A stretch of DNA of 51,944 bases, taken from positions 1-51,944 of the forward strand of contig NZ_JANIHG010000008.1 in NCBI RefSeq assembly GCF_024518575.1, written 5' to 3'. The position numbers and the translations under genes are program-made. This document shows, piece after piece, positions 27,712 to 35,873 of this stretch (position 1 is the first letter of the stretch; each line of letters begins with the position of its first letter). The notes beneath the pieces are model-generated. The model had not been told where the DNA came from, searched no databases, and saw only the letters and a program-made list of their open reading frames with translations. Source of the stretch: Methanothrix sp. (lineage in GTDB: Archaea; Halobacteriota; Methanosarcinia; Methanotrichales; Methanotrichaceae).

Positions 27712-28855
27712 AGATTCTCTTATCAATGCAGTCCGGAGCCTTGGTGTCGATGGATTGCTTCTTGTGGGCGACAGCATATGCGATGCAGATGTCTGTTATG
27801 CATCTGGATTCCTCTCCAGCGACAGGTTTGCGGTGCTCATCTCTGACAGGATCTACATTCTGGTATCCAGCATGGAGAGATATAGGGCCTTGGCAGAATC
27901 CAGGGCGGATGTTGTGGAGACGACGTCCGATTATTCCATGAGGTCGAAGATCGCGGAGCTCGGCGGTCTCGAGATGGCGTACGCGAATGTCATCGAGGAG
28001 TTCGTCTCAGCACGTGGTATCGCGCGTTTGGGATTGCGGACGAATACGCCAGCGTATCTTTACAGAAGCCTAATGGAGCATTTCGATGTTGTTCTTCTCG
28101 AAAAACCATTGGAGAAAGTTCGCGCGGTCAAAACTCCTGAGGAGATCGCCGCGATTAAAGATGTTCAGAGATCCTGTGAATCTGCCATGGCAGTCGCTGT
28201 TCAGCTTATCAGAAAATCTAGGCCCTCTGGTGAAATGCTCATTTTGGACGGTACACCGCTCACATCTGAAAGAGTGAGGCGCGCTGTTGAGCTCAGGCTT
28301 GCAGGGCTTGGATGCGAGACTCTGGATACAATAGTCTGCGGCGGTCTCATGAGCTCCAGTCCTCATTCAAGGGGCAGCGGGCCGCTTCCTCCAGATATGC
28401 CCATCGTCATAGACATATTCCCTCGATCGAAGAGCAGCAGGTACTTCGCGGATATGACCCGCACGGTCGTCCGCGGGGAACCATCGGCTGAGATCATGGA
28501 GATGTATAGCGCGGTGAAGACAGCACAGGACGCGGCTATGGGGTGCATAAAGGATGGCGTGAGCGGGGCTGATGTGCACGAGGCTGTCTGCAGGACATTC
28601 GATGATCTAGGTTACACAGAGCGCGAGGAACGGGGTTTCATCCACTCAACAGGCCATGGCGTCGGGCTGTCGATACACGAGAGCCCCTCTCTGAGCGAGC
28701 ATGGGGAGATGCTCAGATCATGCAACGTGGTCACGGTTGAGCCCGGGCTTTACTACCCAGATGTTGGCGGCGTCAGGCTTGAGGATCTCGTTGTTGTCAG
28801 GGAGAATGGCTGCGATAACCTGACAGCATTCGAGAGAGAGCTCGTGATCCGGTAG
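27704..28855 (+). CDS. M24-family Xaa-Pro-type metallopeptidase
   Basis: A 383-residue pita-bread peptidase. The N-terminal creatinase-like domain (1 to about 145) is followed by the catalytic domain with five metal ligands visible in order: Asp in VIDIFPR, Asp in FADMTRT, His in STGHGVGLSIHE, Glu in TVEPGLY and Glu in RLEDLVVV. It probably removes N-terminal residues before proline in the cytoplasm. The start overlaps the GGGP synthase stop, so it belongs to the same operon. MITE copy 2 follows downstream. Confidence 0.88.
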   Translation: MSRDSLINAVRSLGVDGLLLVGDSICDADVCYASGFLSSDRFAVLISDRIYILVSSMERYRALAESRADVVETTSDYSMRSKIAELGGLEMAYANVIEEFVSARGIARLGLRTNTPAYLYRSLMEHFDVVLLEKPLEKVRAVKTPEEIAAIKDVQRSCESAMAVAVQLIRKSRPSGEMLILDGTPLTSERVRRAVELRLAGLGCETLDTIVCGGLMSSSPHSRGSGPLPPDMPIVIDIFPRSKSSRYFADMTRTVVRGEPSAEIMEMYSAVKTAQDAAMGCIKDGVSGADVHEAVCRTFDDLGYTEREERGFIHSTGHGVGLSIHESPSLSEHGEMLRSCNVVTVEPGLYYPDVGGVRLEDLVVVRENGCDNLTAFERELVIR

Positions 28856-28925
28856 GCATATCTGTTTGGAATCCCGCTGGCGTTGCAGCACTCATAGCGC
28901 AGCGATGTTCCCAGGAACTGATGTG

Positions 28926-29057
28926 AAGCGAACTGCTGTGTTGAATAATTAAGAGCTTTAAGGTCGATAGCTATTGATTTTTACTAGGATTGCAATTCGT
29001 ATGAATCCAGCCTCTGCTATCGGATTCTCAAACATTATTCAACACAGCAAAGCGAAC
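28926..29057 (+). mobile_element. MITE copy 2 (116 bp) with 8-bp target duplication
   Basis: The element at 28934-29049 has the same 16-bp terminal inverted repeats as copy 1 and is flanked by perfect direct repeats AAGCGAAC (28926-28933 and 29050-29057). Its internal sequence is nearly identical to copies 1 and 3. Confidence 0.93.
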
Positions 29058-29254
29058 AGAAAGTCTTTATAGCGCTTATTCTGTGAGCGTTGCTGCCTGC
29101 GGTTTGAATATACGGCTTCCAAGATCTGGGTAAGTGTTCTCTGCCGGGGATCTCTCGGGCTCGAAAGGCCAAAGCTTGAAGACGATAAGACAGGCATTCT
29201 GGGAGTTTTGATCTCACCCATACCCTTTGAGATTGTCGCTGCGCACTAGATAGA

Positions 29255-29262
29255 CTTATATC
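29255..29262 (+). promoter_or_regulatory. TATA box of the glyA operon
   Basis: CTTATATC lies about 30 bases before ATG 29292 and predicts a leader of under ten bases. Confidence 0.55.
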
Positions 29263-29291
29263 TGCATAGCGTATTTGCCATCAAAACCATA

Positions 29292-30545
29292 ATGGTGATT
29301 CGATTGAGCCTCTTAGATCATGTCGACCCGGAGATATCAGCGGTGATACGCAAGGAGCTGGACCGGCAGAGAAACACACTGGTTCTTGTCGCTGCGGAGA
29401 ACTTCACAAGCCCTGCGGTGATGGAGGCACAGGGCTGCGTGATGACCAACAAATACGCTGAGGGCTATCCGGGAAAGAGGTACTACCGCGGCTGCGAATT
29501 CATGGATGAGGCTGAGAACCTTGCAAGGGAGAGGTGCAGGGAGCTCTTCGGGGCTGAGCACGTCAACGTCCAGCCGCACAGCGGCTCACAGGCGAACATG
29601 GCTGCTTACTTCGCCACGCTCCGGCCCGGGGACACCATAATGGGCATGAACCTCGACCATGGTGGTCACCTTTCTCACGGATCCCCTGTCAACTTCTCAG
29701 GAAAGCTCTATCGTGTCGTTCCGTATGGCGTGAGCAGGAAGACTGAGATGCTCGAATACAGCGAGATCCTGGAGATCGCCAGGGAATGCAAACCAAAGAT
29801 GATAGTATGCGGCGCCTCTGCATATCCGAGGATCATAGATTTTAAAGCGATGCGTGAGATCGCCGATGAGGTCGGAGCCCTCCTGATGGCTGACATCGCC
29901 CATATCGCTGGTCTGGTTGCTGCTGGTGTCCATCCAAGCCCAATTCCTTATGCAGATATCGTGACGACCACAACGCACAAGACCCTCCGCGGGCCGAGAG
30001 GCGGCGTGATAATGTGCAGGGAGGAGCTCGCCCAGGCAATCGACAGAGCGGTCTTCCCGGGGATACAGGGCGGACCGATGATGCACACGATAGCTGCGAA
30101 GGCAGTAGCATTCCGGGAGGCGATGACACCTGAGTTCAGGAGGTATCAGGAGCAGATAGTGAGGAATGCAGCGGCTCTCGCAGCCAGACTCATCGAGAAC
30201 GGGTTTGAGCTCGTATCCGGAGGCACAGATAACCACCTCATGCTCGTCAAGCTTCTGAAGGAGAACATAACCGGAAAGGAGGCAGACGAGGCCCTGGAGA
30301 GCGCTGGCATCGCTCTGAACAAGAACATGATACCCTTTGATCCGAGGACTCCATTTGTGACAAGCGGGATCAGGATCGGCACTCCTGCCGTCACAACCAG
30401 AGGCATGAAGGAGAATGAGATGAGGGAGATAGCGGATCTCATAACAGAGGTCATTCGGGATATAAGAAACCCCGCTACAATAGAGTCGGTCCGTTCCAGG
30501 GTCAGGGCTCTTTGCGAGAGGTTCCCGCTTTATCCCGAGCTCTGA
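29292..30545 (+). CDS. glyA: Serine hydroxymethyltransferase
   Basis: A 417-residue PLP enzyme that interconverts serine and glycine and passes a one-carbon unit to a reduced pterin. The PLP lysine is in [14 protein letters not shown] near residue 230, and the N-terminal motif [17 protein letters not shown] is intact. The length is standard. It starts an operon with folD, which suggests use of a folate-type carrier in addition to the methanogenic pterin. Which pterin it prefers cannot be seen from sequence. Confidence 0.96.
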   Translation: MVIRLSLLDHVDPEISAVIRKELDRQRNTLVLVAAENFTSPAVMEAQGCVMTNKYAEGYPGKRYYRGCEFMDEAENLARERCRELFGAEHVNVQPHSGSQANMAAYFATLRPGDTIMGMNLDHGGHLSHGSPVNFSGKLYRVVPYGVSRKTEMLEYSEILEIARECKPKMIVCGASAYPRIIDFKAMREIADEVGALLMADIAHIAGLVAAGVHPSPIPYADIVTTTTHKTLRGPRGGVIMCREELAQAIDRAVFPGIQGGPMMHTIAAKAVAFREAMTPEFRRYQEQIVRNAAALAARLIENGFELVSGGTDNHLMLVKLLKENITGKEADEALESAGIALNKNMIPFDPRTPFVTSGIRIGTPAVTTRGMKENEMREIADLITEVIRDIRNPATIESVRSRVRALCERFPLYPEL

Positions 30546-30560
30546 TGGGGTGATCTTCTC

Positions 30561-31403
30561 TTGATAATAGATGGAAAGGCGCTCGCGTCAGATATCGAGG
30601 CAGAGGTAAGGGGAAGGGTCGAGAGGCTTGGCTTCAATCCAGGCCTGGCCACGATACTGGTGGGAGACAACCCTGCATCTCAGATGTACCTGAGGATCAA
30701 GCATGCCGCATGCGAGCGTGTTGGCATAAGATCGGAGAACATCGTGCTTCCGGGGGATACGGATGAGGGCACCCTCATAAAAACGATCATGGAGCTGAAC
30801 TGCAGAGAGGATGTGCATGCGATACTCCTCCAGCTGCCGCTGCCGGGACACCTCGACCCGAGGAAGGCCATGATGGCGATAGCTCCTGAGAAGGATGCAG
30901 ATGGGTTCCATCCTGAGAACATGGGCGCGCTGCTGCTCGGCGCAGAGAGGCTTGTTCCATGCACGCCGAGAGGGATAATCTATGCGCTCGAGCGTCTGGG
31001 AGTGAAGATCGAGGGCGCAGAGGCTGTTATCGTTGGGCACAGCAATGTGGTTGGTAAGCCGCTTGCAGCCATGCTGCTGAACAGAAATGCCACAGTGCAG
31101 GTCTGCCATGTCTACACAAAGGATCTGAAAGAGCACACCAGAGACGCGGAGATACTCGTGGTCGCAGCAGGAGTCCCCGGGCTCATAAAGGCTGATATGG
31201 TCAGGGAAGGGGCGTACATCTTCGATGTGGGCATAAACAGGGTGGATGGCAAGACCGTGGGAGATGTCGATTTTGATGCCGTCAAGGAGAAGGCAGCCGG
31301 GATAACGCCGGTGCCTGGCGGTGTCGGGCCGCTCACCGTGGCGATGCTCATGAGCCAGACCGTGATGGCTGCGGAGCTCTCGCTCGAGAGGCGAAGATCA
31401 TGA
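30561..31403 (+). CDS. folD: Methylenetetrahydrofolate dehydrogenase/cyclohydrolase
   Basis: A 280-residue bifunctional enzyme that oxidises methylene-tetrahydrofolate and hydrolyses the methenyl form. Family motifs include [14 protein letters not shown], the PLPGHLD loop, and the nucleotide-binding [32 protein letters not shown] is near the C-terminus. The start is TTG 30561 with GGGGTGAT upstream, fifteen bases after glyA. The stop overlaps the connectase-like gene as ATGA. Confidence 0.95.
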   Translation: MIIDGKALASDIEAEVRGRVERLGFNPGLATILVGDNPASQMYLRIKHAACERVGIRSENIVLPGDTDEGTLIKTIMELNCREDVHAILLQLPLPGHLDPRKAMMAIAPEKDADGFHPENMGALLLGAERLVPCTPRGIIYALERLGVKIEGAEAVIVGHSNVVGKPLAAMLLNRNATVQVCHVYTKDLKEHTRDAEILVVAAGVPGLIKADMVREGAYIFDVGINRVDGKTVGDVDFDAVKEKAAGITPVPGGVGPLTVAMLMSQTVMAAELSLERRRS

Positions 31404-31978
31404 GCCTGGTTATCGCGTTCTCCGGCAGGGAGGCTGTTATCGCCGGTGACAGGAGGAGCATAGCATTCGCCGGAGATTGCAGGTCGCTTGAGGAGGAGCT
31501 TTACTCCGGCAGGATTCATGATGACGAGGAGCTGCTCAGGAGGGCCGGAGAGCTTTCTGCGACGATATACATATCTGACGGCAGGGAGAAGGTCTGGCGT
31601 GATGGGGATGTGCTTGTGGGTGAGGTGACAGAGGTCTCCGCGTCCAGCAGCAAACGCAGAAGGGTGTATGTAACATCAGGAGCATATCTCATCGTGGACG
31701 TGATTGATGGAAACGCCAAGATCTCCGGAAGGGGCGGTGCCTCGCTAATCATTCTGGGGAACAGGCACACACGGGATGCTGCTGGAAGGATCCTCCAGAG
31801 TCTCGGGAGGATCAGCGCTGATGCGATAGCGAGAGTGATGAAAGAGGTCAGCGCTGGAACCGCAACCATGAGCAGGGAGCACACGATTCTCCAGGTTAAA
31901 GCGTCTCATAAAGACCCTGCATCCGTTCTCATGCAGACCTTCTCGAGGGACTGCGAGAGGATGGGCTGGAGGTTATGA
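31400..31978 (+). CDS. DUF2121 protein, connectase homologue
   Basis: A 192-residue protein starting [23 protein letters not shown], the N-terminal signature of DUF2121, a proteasome-like fold. A founding member from Methanocaldococcus was shown to be connectase, a ligase that forms peptide bonds through its N-terminal nucleophile and modifies methyltransferase subunit MtrA. Here the residue after the initiator Met is Ser rather than Thr, which would be the nucleophile after Met removal. The body is close to the usual length. It lies between folD and mobA with ATGA overlaps at both ends. Confidence 0.8.
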   Translation: MSLVIAFSGREAVIAGDRRSIAFAGDCRSLEEELYSGRIHDDEELLRRAGELSATIYISDGREKVWRDGDVLVGEVTEVSASSSKRRRVYVTSGAYLIVDVIDGNAKISGRGGASLIILGNRHTRDAAGRILQSLGRISADAIARVMKEVSAGTATMSREHTILQVKASHKDPASVLMQTFSRDCERMGWRL

Positions 31979-32613
31979 GGTCGGCAGTTGTGCTTGCCGG
32001 CGGGGAGGGCAGACGGATGGGCGCGGAGAAGACATCCGTTATGCTCTACGGCAGGCCCCTGATCGAGCATGTGATCGAGAGAATATTCGATACGGTCGAT
32101 GAGGTCATCGTTGTCGTGAGAGATGATGCGCAGGCGAGGCGGCTCGAAGGCGCGATTTCCGGCTGCAGGGTGGTGATCGATCGCGCGCATGGCGTGGGAC
32201 CGATCGCAGGTCTCCAGGCCGGAATGGATTCAGCTCGCGGACGCTACGCATTCGCAGCAGGCTGCGATATGCCTTTTCTCAATCCTGATGCGATCGATTT
32301 CCTCTTCTCGCTCGCAGAAGGTCATGACGGCGCGGTCCCTATCCTGAATGGCATTCCTGAGAGGCTGCATGCGGTTTACCTTGCGAGGCGGCTCGAGGAG
32401 GCATGCAGAAATGTGATCGCGAGAGGCGAGCGCAGGATATCAGCCTCGCTAGCAGGGCTTGACATCAAATTTGTAGATGCCGGATTGTTCAGAGCTGTGG
32501 ATACCGAACTCCTGAGCTTTTTCAATGTCAACACACCAGACGACCTCAGCACCGCGGAGAGGATCATGAGAGGGCTGGCTGAGAGAGGCGCTCCGGGCTG
32601 CTGTGATGGATGA
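31975..32613 (+). CDS. mobA: Molybdenum cofactor guanylyltransferase MobA-like
   Basis: A 212-residue nucleotidyltransferase with the signature VVLAGGEGRRMGAEKTSVMLYG at the N-terminus and the metal-binding GCDMPFL near residue 101. MobA adds GMP to molybdopterin, giving the bis-MGD-type cofactor used by molybdenum or tungsten enzymes such as formylmethanofuran dehydrogenase. A related specificity cannot be fully excluded. It is the last gene of the glyA-folD-connectase-mobA operon and overlaps the preceding stop. Confidence 0.85.
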   Translation: MRSAVVLAGGEGRRMGAEKTSVMLYGRPLIEHVIERIFDTVDEVIVVVRDDAQARRLEGAISGCRVVIDRAHGVGPIAGLQAGMDSARGRYAFAAGCDMPFLNPDAIDFLFSLAEGHDGAVPILNGIPERLHAVYLARRLEEACRNVIARGERRISASLAGLDIKFVDAGLFRAVDTELLSFFNVNTPDDLSTAERIMRGLAERGAPGCCDG

Positions 32614-32818
32614 CGTCTTGGGGACGCTTTCATTCTTCTGGCATGCCTCTGCTTGTCGCATGCGGGGTTTTCACCCATTCTGCACGTCTTTTGTTACGTG
32701 CGCCGTTTTCATCGCTCCGTCCTCTCCACTCCAGCGATTCAAATGTGTGCTTCCAACGGCTCTCCAGAACACATGCGCTGGACTGGCCCACAGCCCGATA
32801 CCCACAAGTTCGGGCAAG

Positions 32819-32827
32819 ATTTATAAG
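32819..32827 (+). promoter_or_regulatory. TATA box of the secreted-protein operon
   Basis: ATTTATAAG lies about 32 bases before TTG 32859 and predicts a short leader, which supports that TTG as the start over later ATGs. Confidence 0.5.
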
Positions 32828-32858
32828 ATCATCACATCTCGTTAGCCGGGGTGGTTGA

Positions 32859-34403
32859 TTGAGCATTCGCCTGAACCGGCAGCGTCTCAAATGGCCTGGG
32901 ACGGAAGAAGAGATGTGTGTAAATTCATGCGGCATGATTTTCGGTTTGTGCATATCAGCGGCGATCGCGCTCCCTCTGATTATGCTCCTCTCCATGGCAG
33001 GCAGCGCAGCCATAATACATGCAGGAGGCGATATACAGAGAAGCATAGATTCAGCATCTCCAGGGGATACTATAATCGTCGGGCCGGGGGTTTACGAGAA
33101 GTTCACGGTGAACAAGCGTCTGAACCTCATAGGCGATGGTGCAACCGTGATTGCATCATCCTCAGACGCATGCATAAGCGTAGAGGCTGATATGGTGAAC
33201 ATCACCGGATTCACAGTCAGAAACGGCCTCTACGGGATACGGTTGAGCAGGGTCAGGGGGTGCAGCATCACAAACAACACGGTGACAGGCTGCAAGCAGC
33301 CTGGAATCGTACTTCTGACGTCCTCTGGAAACACAATCGCGAACAACAACGCCAGCTACAATGGCGTCGTCGGGGAGGGGTGGTATGGTATATACCTCAC
33401 AGACTCCTCCAACGATAATCTGATCGTGAACAATATCGCGAGCAACAACGGAGCGTACGGGATACACCTCTCCACATTATGCTCGAACAACACTTTGAGG
33501 GGGAACACGCTAAACGGCAACATGTACGGAGTCTACATGTTCACAGGCTGCTCTAACAACATCATAGAGAAAAACCTGATCTCCGGAAACAAGGCAAACG
33601 GGATCGATCTGCGGTTCAACTGCAACCACAACATAATAAGAAACAACACAATCACCGATAACCAGGTCGCGGGGATATCCCTCCTGGACTCAGGCGAGAA
33701 CGAGATACTCAGCAACGATATACGCTCAAACATCAGGTTCGGCATACAGATACAGGGAAAGAGCGATGCCAACACAGTTGTCGGGAACAACATCACCCGG
33801 AGCCCCACAGGGATATTCGTGGAGTCGAACAGCAATATCTTCCACACCAACCGTCTCATCGATAATGTGGTCCAGGCCGTGGACCGGGGAGAGAACATAT
33901 GGAACGCGCCGTACCCTGTTGGTGGGAACGCCTGGAGCGATTACTCAGGCGTGGATGAGCGCAGCGGACCTGCACAGGATGTTCCAGGAGCTGATGGGTT
34001 CGGCGACACTCCCAAAGAGATCGGCAACCGCTCGAGGGACATGTACCCTCTCATGGGATATGAGCTCAAACCCATAAAGATACTGAATGCCAGCCTGCCG
34101 GAGGAGATCGAGGCCGGAGAACAGCTTCTCATAAAGGCCTGGATCGAGTCTGTAAACGGTCTTTCCCAGGTATCGGCACGGATTCCTGAGTCCAGGTCTT
34201 ATGTGCGTCTATACCAGGCAGGCGATCATTACGAGGGCGCTCTCACCACCGCACTTCTAGATCCTGGTGAGTACTCAGTTGTGATCACAGCAACAGATAG
34301 AAGAGGATATGAACTAGAAGAGGTTATAGGAAGGTTCAGGATCACACCAAGGGCTGGACGCAGCTTTGAGGCTGCGATGGCCCAGCTGAGAGGAAGATCA
34401 TGA
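32859..34403 (+). CDS. Secreted right-handed beta-helix (NosD/PbH1-like) protein
   Basis: A 514-residue exported protein. A hydrophobic signal segment at about residues 26-50 is followed by many beta-helix rungs with Asn ladders (NNTVTGC, NNIASNNGAYGIHLS, NNIIEKN, NNTITDNQ) up to about 345. Then come a WSDYSG-type stretch and a C-terminal beta-sandwich-like region (about 400-505) with YEGALTT and LDPGEYSVVI. Such proteins often bind or cut polysaccharides or act at the cell surface. No catalytic site is recognised. TTG 32859 has GGGGTG upstream. ATG 32916 or 32937 would also leave a signal peptide. Confidence 0.8.
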   Translation: MSIRLNRQRLKWPGTEEEMCVNSCGMIFGLCISAAIALPLIMLLSMAGSAAIIHAGGDIQRSIDSASPGDTIIVGPGVYEKFTVNKRLNLIGDGATVIASSSDACISVEADMVNITGFTVRNGLYGIRLSRVRGCSITNNTVTGCKQPGIVLLTSSGNTIANNNASYNGVVGEGWYGIYLTDSSNDNLIVNNIASNNGAYGIHLSTLCSNNTLRGNTLNGNMYGVYMFTGCSNNIIEKNLISGNKANGIDLRFNCNHNIIRNNTITDNQVAGISLLDSGENEILSNDIRSNIRFGIQIQGKSDANTVVGNNITRSPTGIFVESNSNIFHTNRLIDNVVQAVDRGENIWNAPYPVGGNAWSDYSGVDERSGPAQDVPGADGFGDTPKEIGNRSRDMYPLMGYELKPIKILNASLPEEIEAGEQLLIKAWIESVNGLSQVSARIPESRSYVRLYQAGDHYEGALTTALLDPGEYSVVITATDRRGYELEEVIGRFRITPRAGRSFEAAMAQLRGRS

Positions 34404-35857
34404 TTCGCAGATTCATCATTGTGTTTGGAATGGTGCTTATCATCGCTGCAATGAGCATGCAGTGGGCGAGTGCTACATGCCCGATGTGCAAACCAGATTA
34501 TGAAGAATATCCACACGAGGGATTCCTGAAGAGCCTGGGGCCGGAGGAGGAGAAGACATCAGCCCCGGTGATCTCTGCAAAGACCGAGCGGCTCAAGAAC
34601 CCTCTGTTCAACAAGAGCGCTCAGACATCTCAAAAAGAGACTGAGAGCAAGAGTACGACCACAGATGTGCCGGTGAGAGCTAGCGAGATGCTTGTTCCGG
34701 TCACAGGCGTTGCGCGCTCCGATATTGTCTTGGATGTCAGCAACGGCGCCACGGAGTACATAGATGGCGCTGTGCACATAAACTACATGGACTTCTACAA
34801 CGAGAACAAGGAGCTGAAATCCGCAGAGGAGATAGCAGCGCTTCTTGGAAACGCGGGGATAACTCCAAACGACAGGGTTGTGCTGACGGGCACCGATTAC
34901 GACTGCCCGACATGTCTGGGTGGGCCGTTCGGAGCAACATTTGTGTACTGGCTGATGCTGTACCTCGGGCATGACGAGAGCAGGCTGAAGCTCCTGGACG
35001 GGGATACAAATGACTGGAAGGCGGCAGGCCTGCCGGTGCAGAGCACACCGTATGTGAGACCGGCCACAACCTACACAGTTCAGAGGATCAGATCAGAGCT
35101 GCTGGCTACAAATGATTATGTGAAGAATGCTGATGTGCAGATCGTGGACTCCAGGCCGTTCGATGCGTTCGGCCAGGGAGCGATACCTGGAGCTCTGAAC
35201 ATACCCTACGATATGGTCACCGAGAACGGCAGGCTGAAGGACGAGTCGGAGCTGGAGAGCGTCTTCGCGGGCCTGACGAAGGAGAAGCCTGTTGTGGTCT
35301 ATGCGAATACAGAGTTCAAGGCGTCTATGGTGTGGTTTGCGCTGAGGATGATGGGATACGATGCCAGGATCTACACATGGAACGACTGGCTGAAGAACCT
35401 GCCGGCGTTCAGGATGCGACTCAACAGCACCCTGACGAGGGCTGAGCCGAATCCTGCGTCTCCAGGTCCTGTGAAGATCCACGCTGTCTTCGAGCTGCCA
35501 GAGGAAGGCGGAGAGGGCACGAGCGGGACGGCAGATGAGAACCTGACGACGCTCAGCGTAATGGGTTGTGCGACATGCGAGCCCATAACTGTATGGTCAG
35601 GCTCTCTCACGAAGAATAAGAACCCTGGACTGAGCCTGGGCAGCTCCACGCAGTACTTCACATGCGCCGCAAAGATAAGGGACTCAGAGGGGAATGAGGT
35701 CGCGTCTATTCCCATGGAGAAGGTCTCGGATGATGAATACGTCGGGACATGGGACGCGACAAACGCATCCCCTGGCAGCTACTCTGTCGGCTTTGCTGTG
35801 ACGGTTTACTCGCTCTCAAAGGAGTTCGAGAATGCCCTCACAGTTGTGATTCAATAG
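34400..35857 (+). CDS. Secreted tandem rhodanese-like protein lacking the catalytic Cys
   Basis: A 485-residue protein with a signal peptide (residues 1-26, ending ASA). Two rhodanese-like domains follow, at about 90-210 and 225-345. The second has the expected fold motifs (VDSRPFDAFGQGAIPGALNIPYD, PVVVYANTEFKASM). However, the position of the active-site Cys is Ala, so ordinary sulfur transfer is unlikely. Three CxxC motifs stand out: CPMC at the mature N-terminus, CPTC near 170 and CATC near 393. They suggest metal binding or thiol redox work outside the cell. A C-terminal beta-sandwich-like module (YVGTWD, SPGSYSVGF) resembles ones in the neighbouring proteins. It overlaps the beta-helix gene as ATGA. 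Confidence 0.8.
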   Translation: MIRRFIIVFGMVLIIAAMSMQWASATCPMCKPDYEEYPHEGFLKSLGPEEEKTSAPVISAKTERLKNPLFNKSAQTSQKETESKSTTTDVPVRASEMLVPVTGVARSDIVLDVSNGATEYIDGAVHINYMDFYNENKELKSAEEIAALLGNAGITPNDRVVLTGTDYDCPTCLGGPFGATFVYWLMLYLGHDESRLKLLDGDTNDWKAAGLPVQSTPYVRPATTYTVQRIRSELLATNDYVKNADVQIVDSRPFDAFGQGAIPGALNIPYDMVTENGRLKDESELESVFAGLTKEKPVVVYANTEFKASMVWFALRMMGYDARIYTWNDWLKNLPAFRMRLNSTLTRAEPNPASPGPVKIHAVFELPEEGGEGTSGTADENLTTLSVMGCATCEPITVWSGSLTKNKNPGLSLGSSTQYFTCAAKIRDSEGNEVASIPMEKVSDDEYVGTWDATNASPGSYSVGFAVTVYSLSKEFENALTVVIQ

Positions 35858-35873
35858 TGCAAGAGGCAGTGGG

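Larger units (their letters stand above)
28856..29291. other. Intergenic region with MITE copy 2 before glyA
   Basis: The interval contains the MITE at 28934-29049 and the glyA promoter. A second TATA-like CTTTATAG at 29064-29071 lies just outside the right target duplication, with no gene within 200 bases. Nothing else is recognised. Confidence 0.55.

Noticed and set aside
33250-33700. Repeated AACAAC-like DNA motifs
   Set aside because: They are codons for the Asn ladder of the beta-helix protein, not a DNA repeat or a CRISPR array.
34400-34500. Lipoprotein signal in the rhodanese-like protein
   Set aside because: The Cys after the signal peptide is preceded by ASAT, which does not fit the lipobox, so an ordinary signal peptide is more likely.
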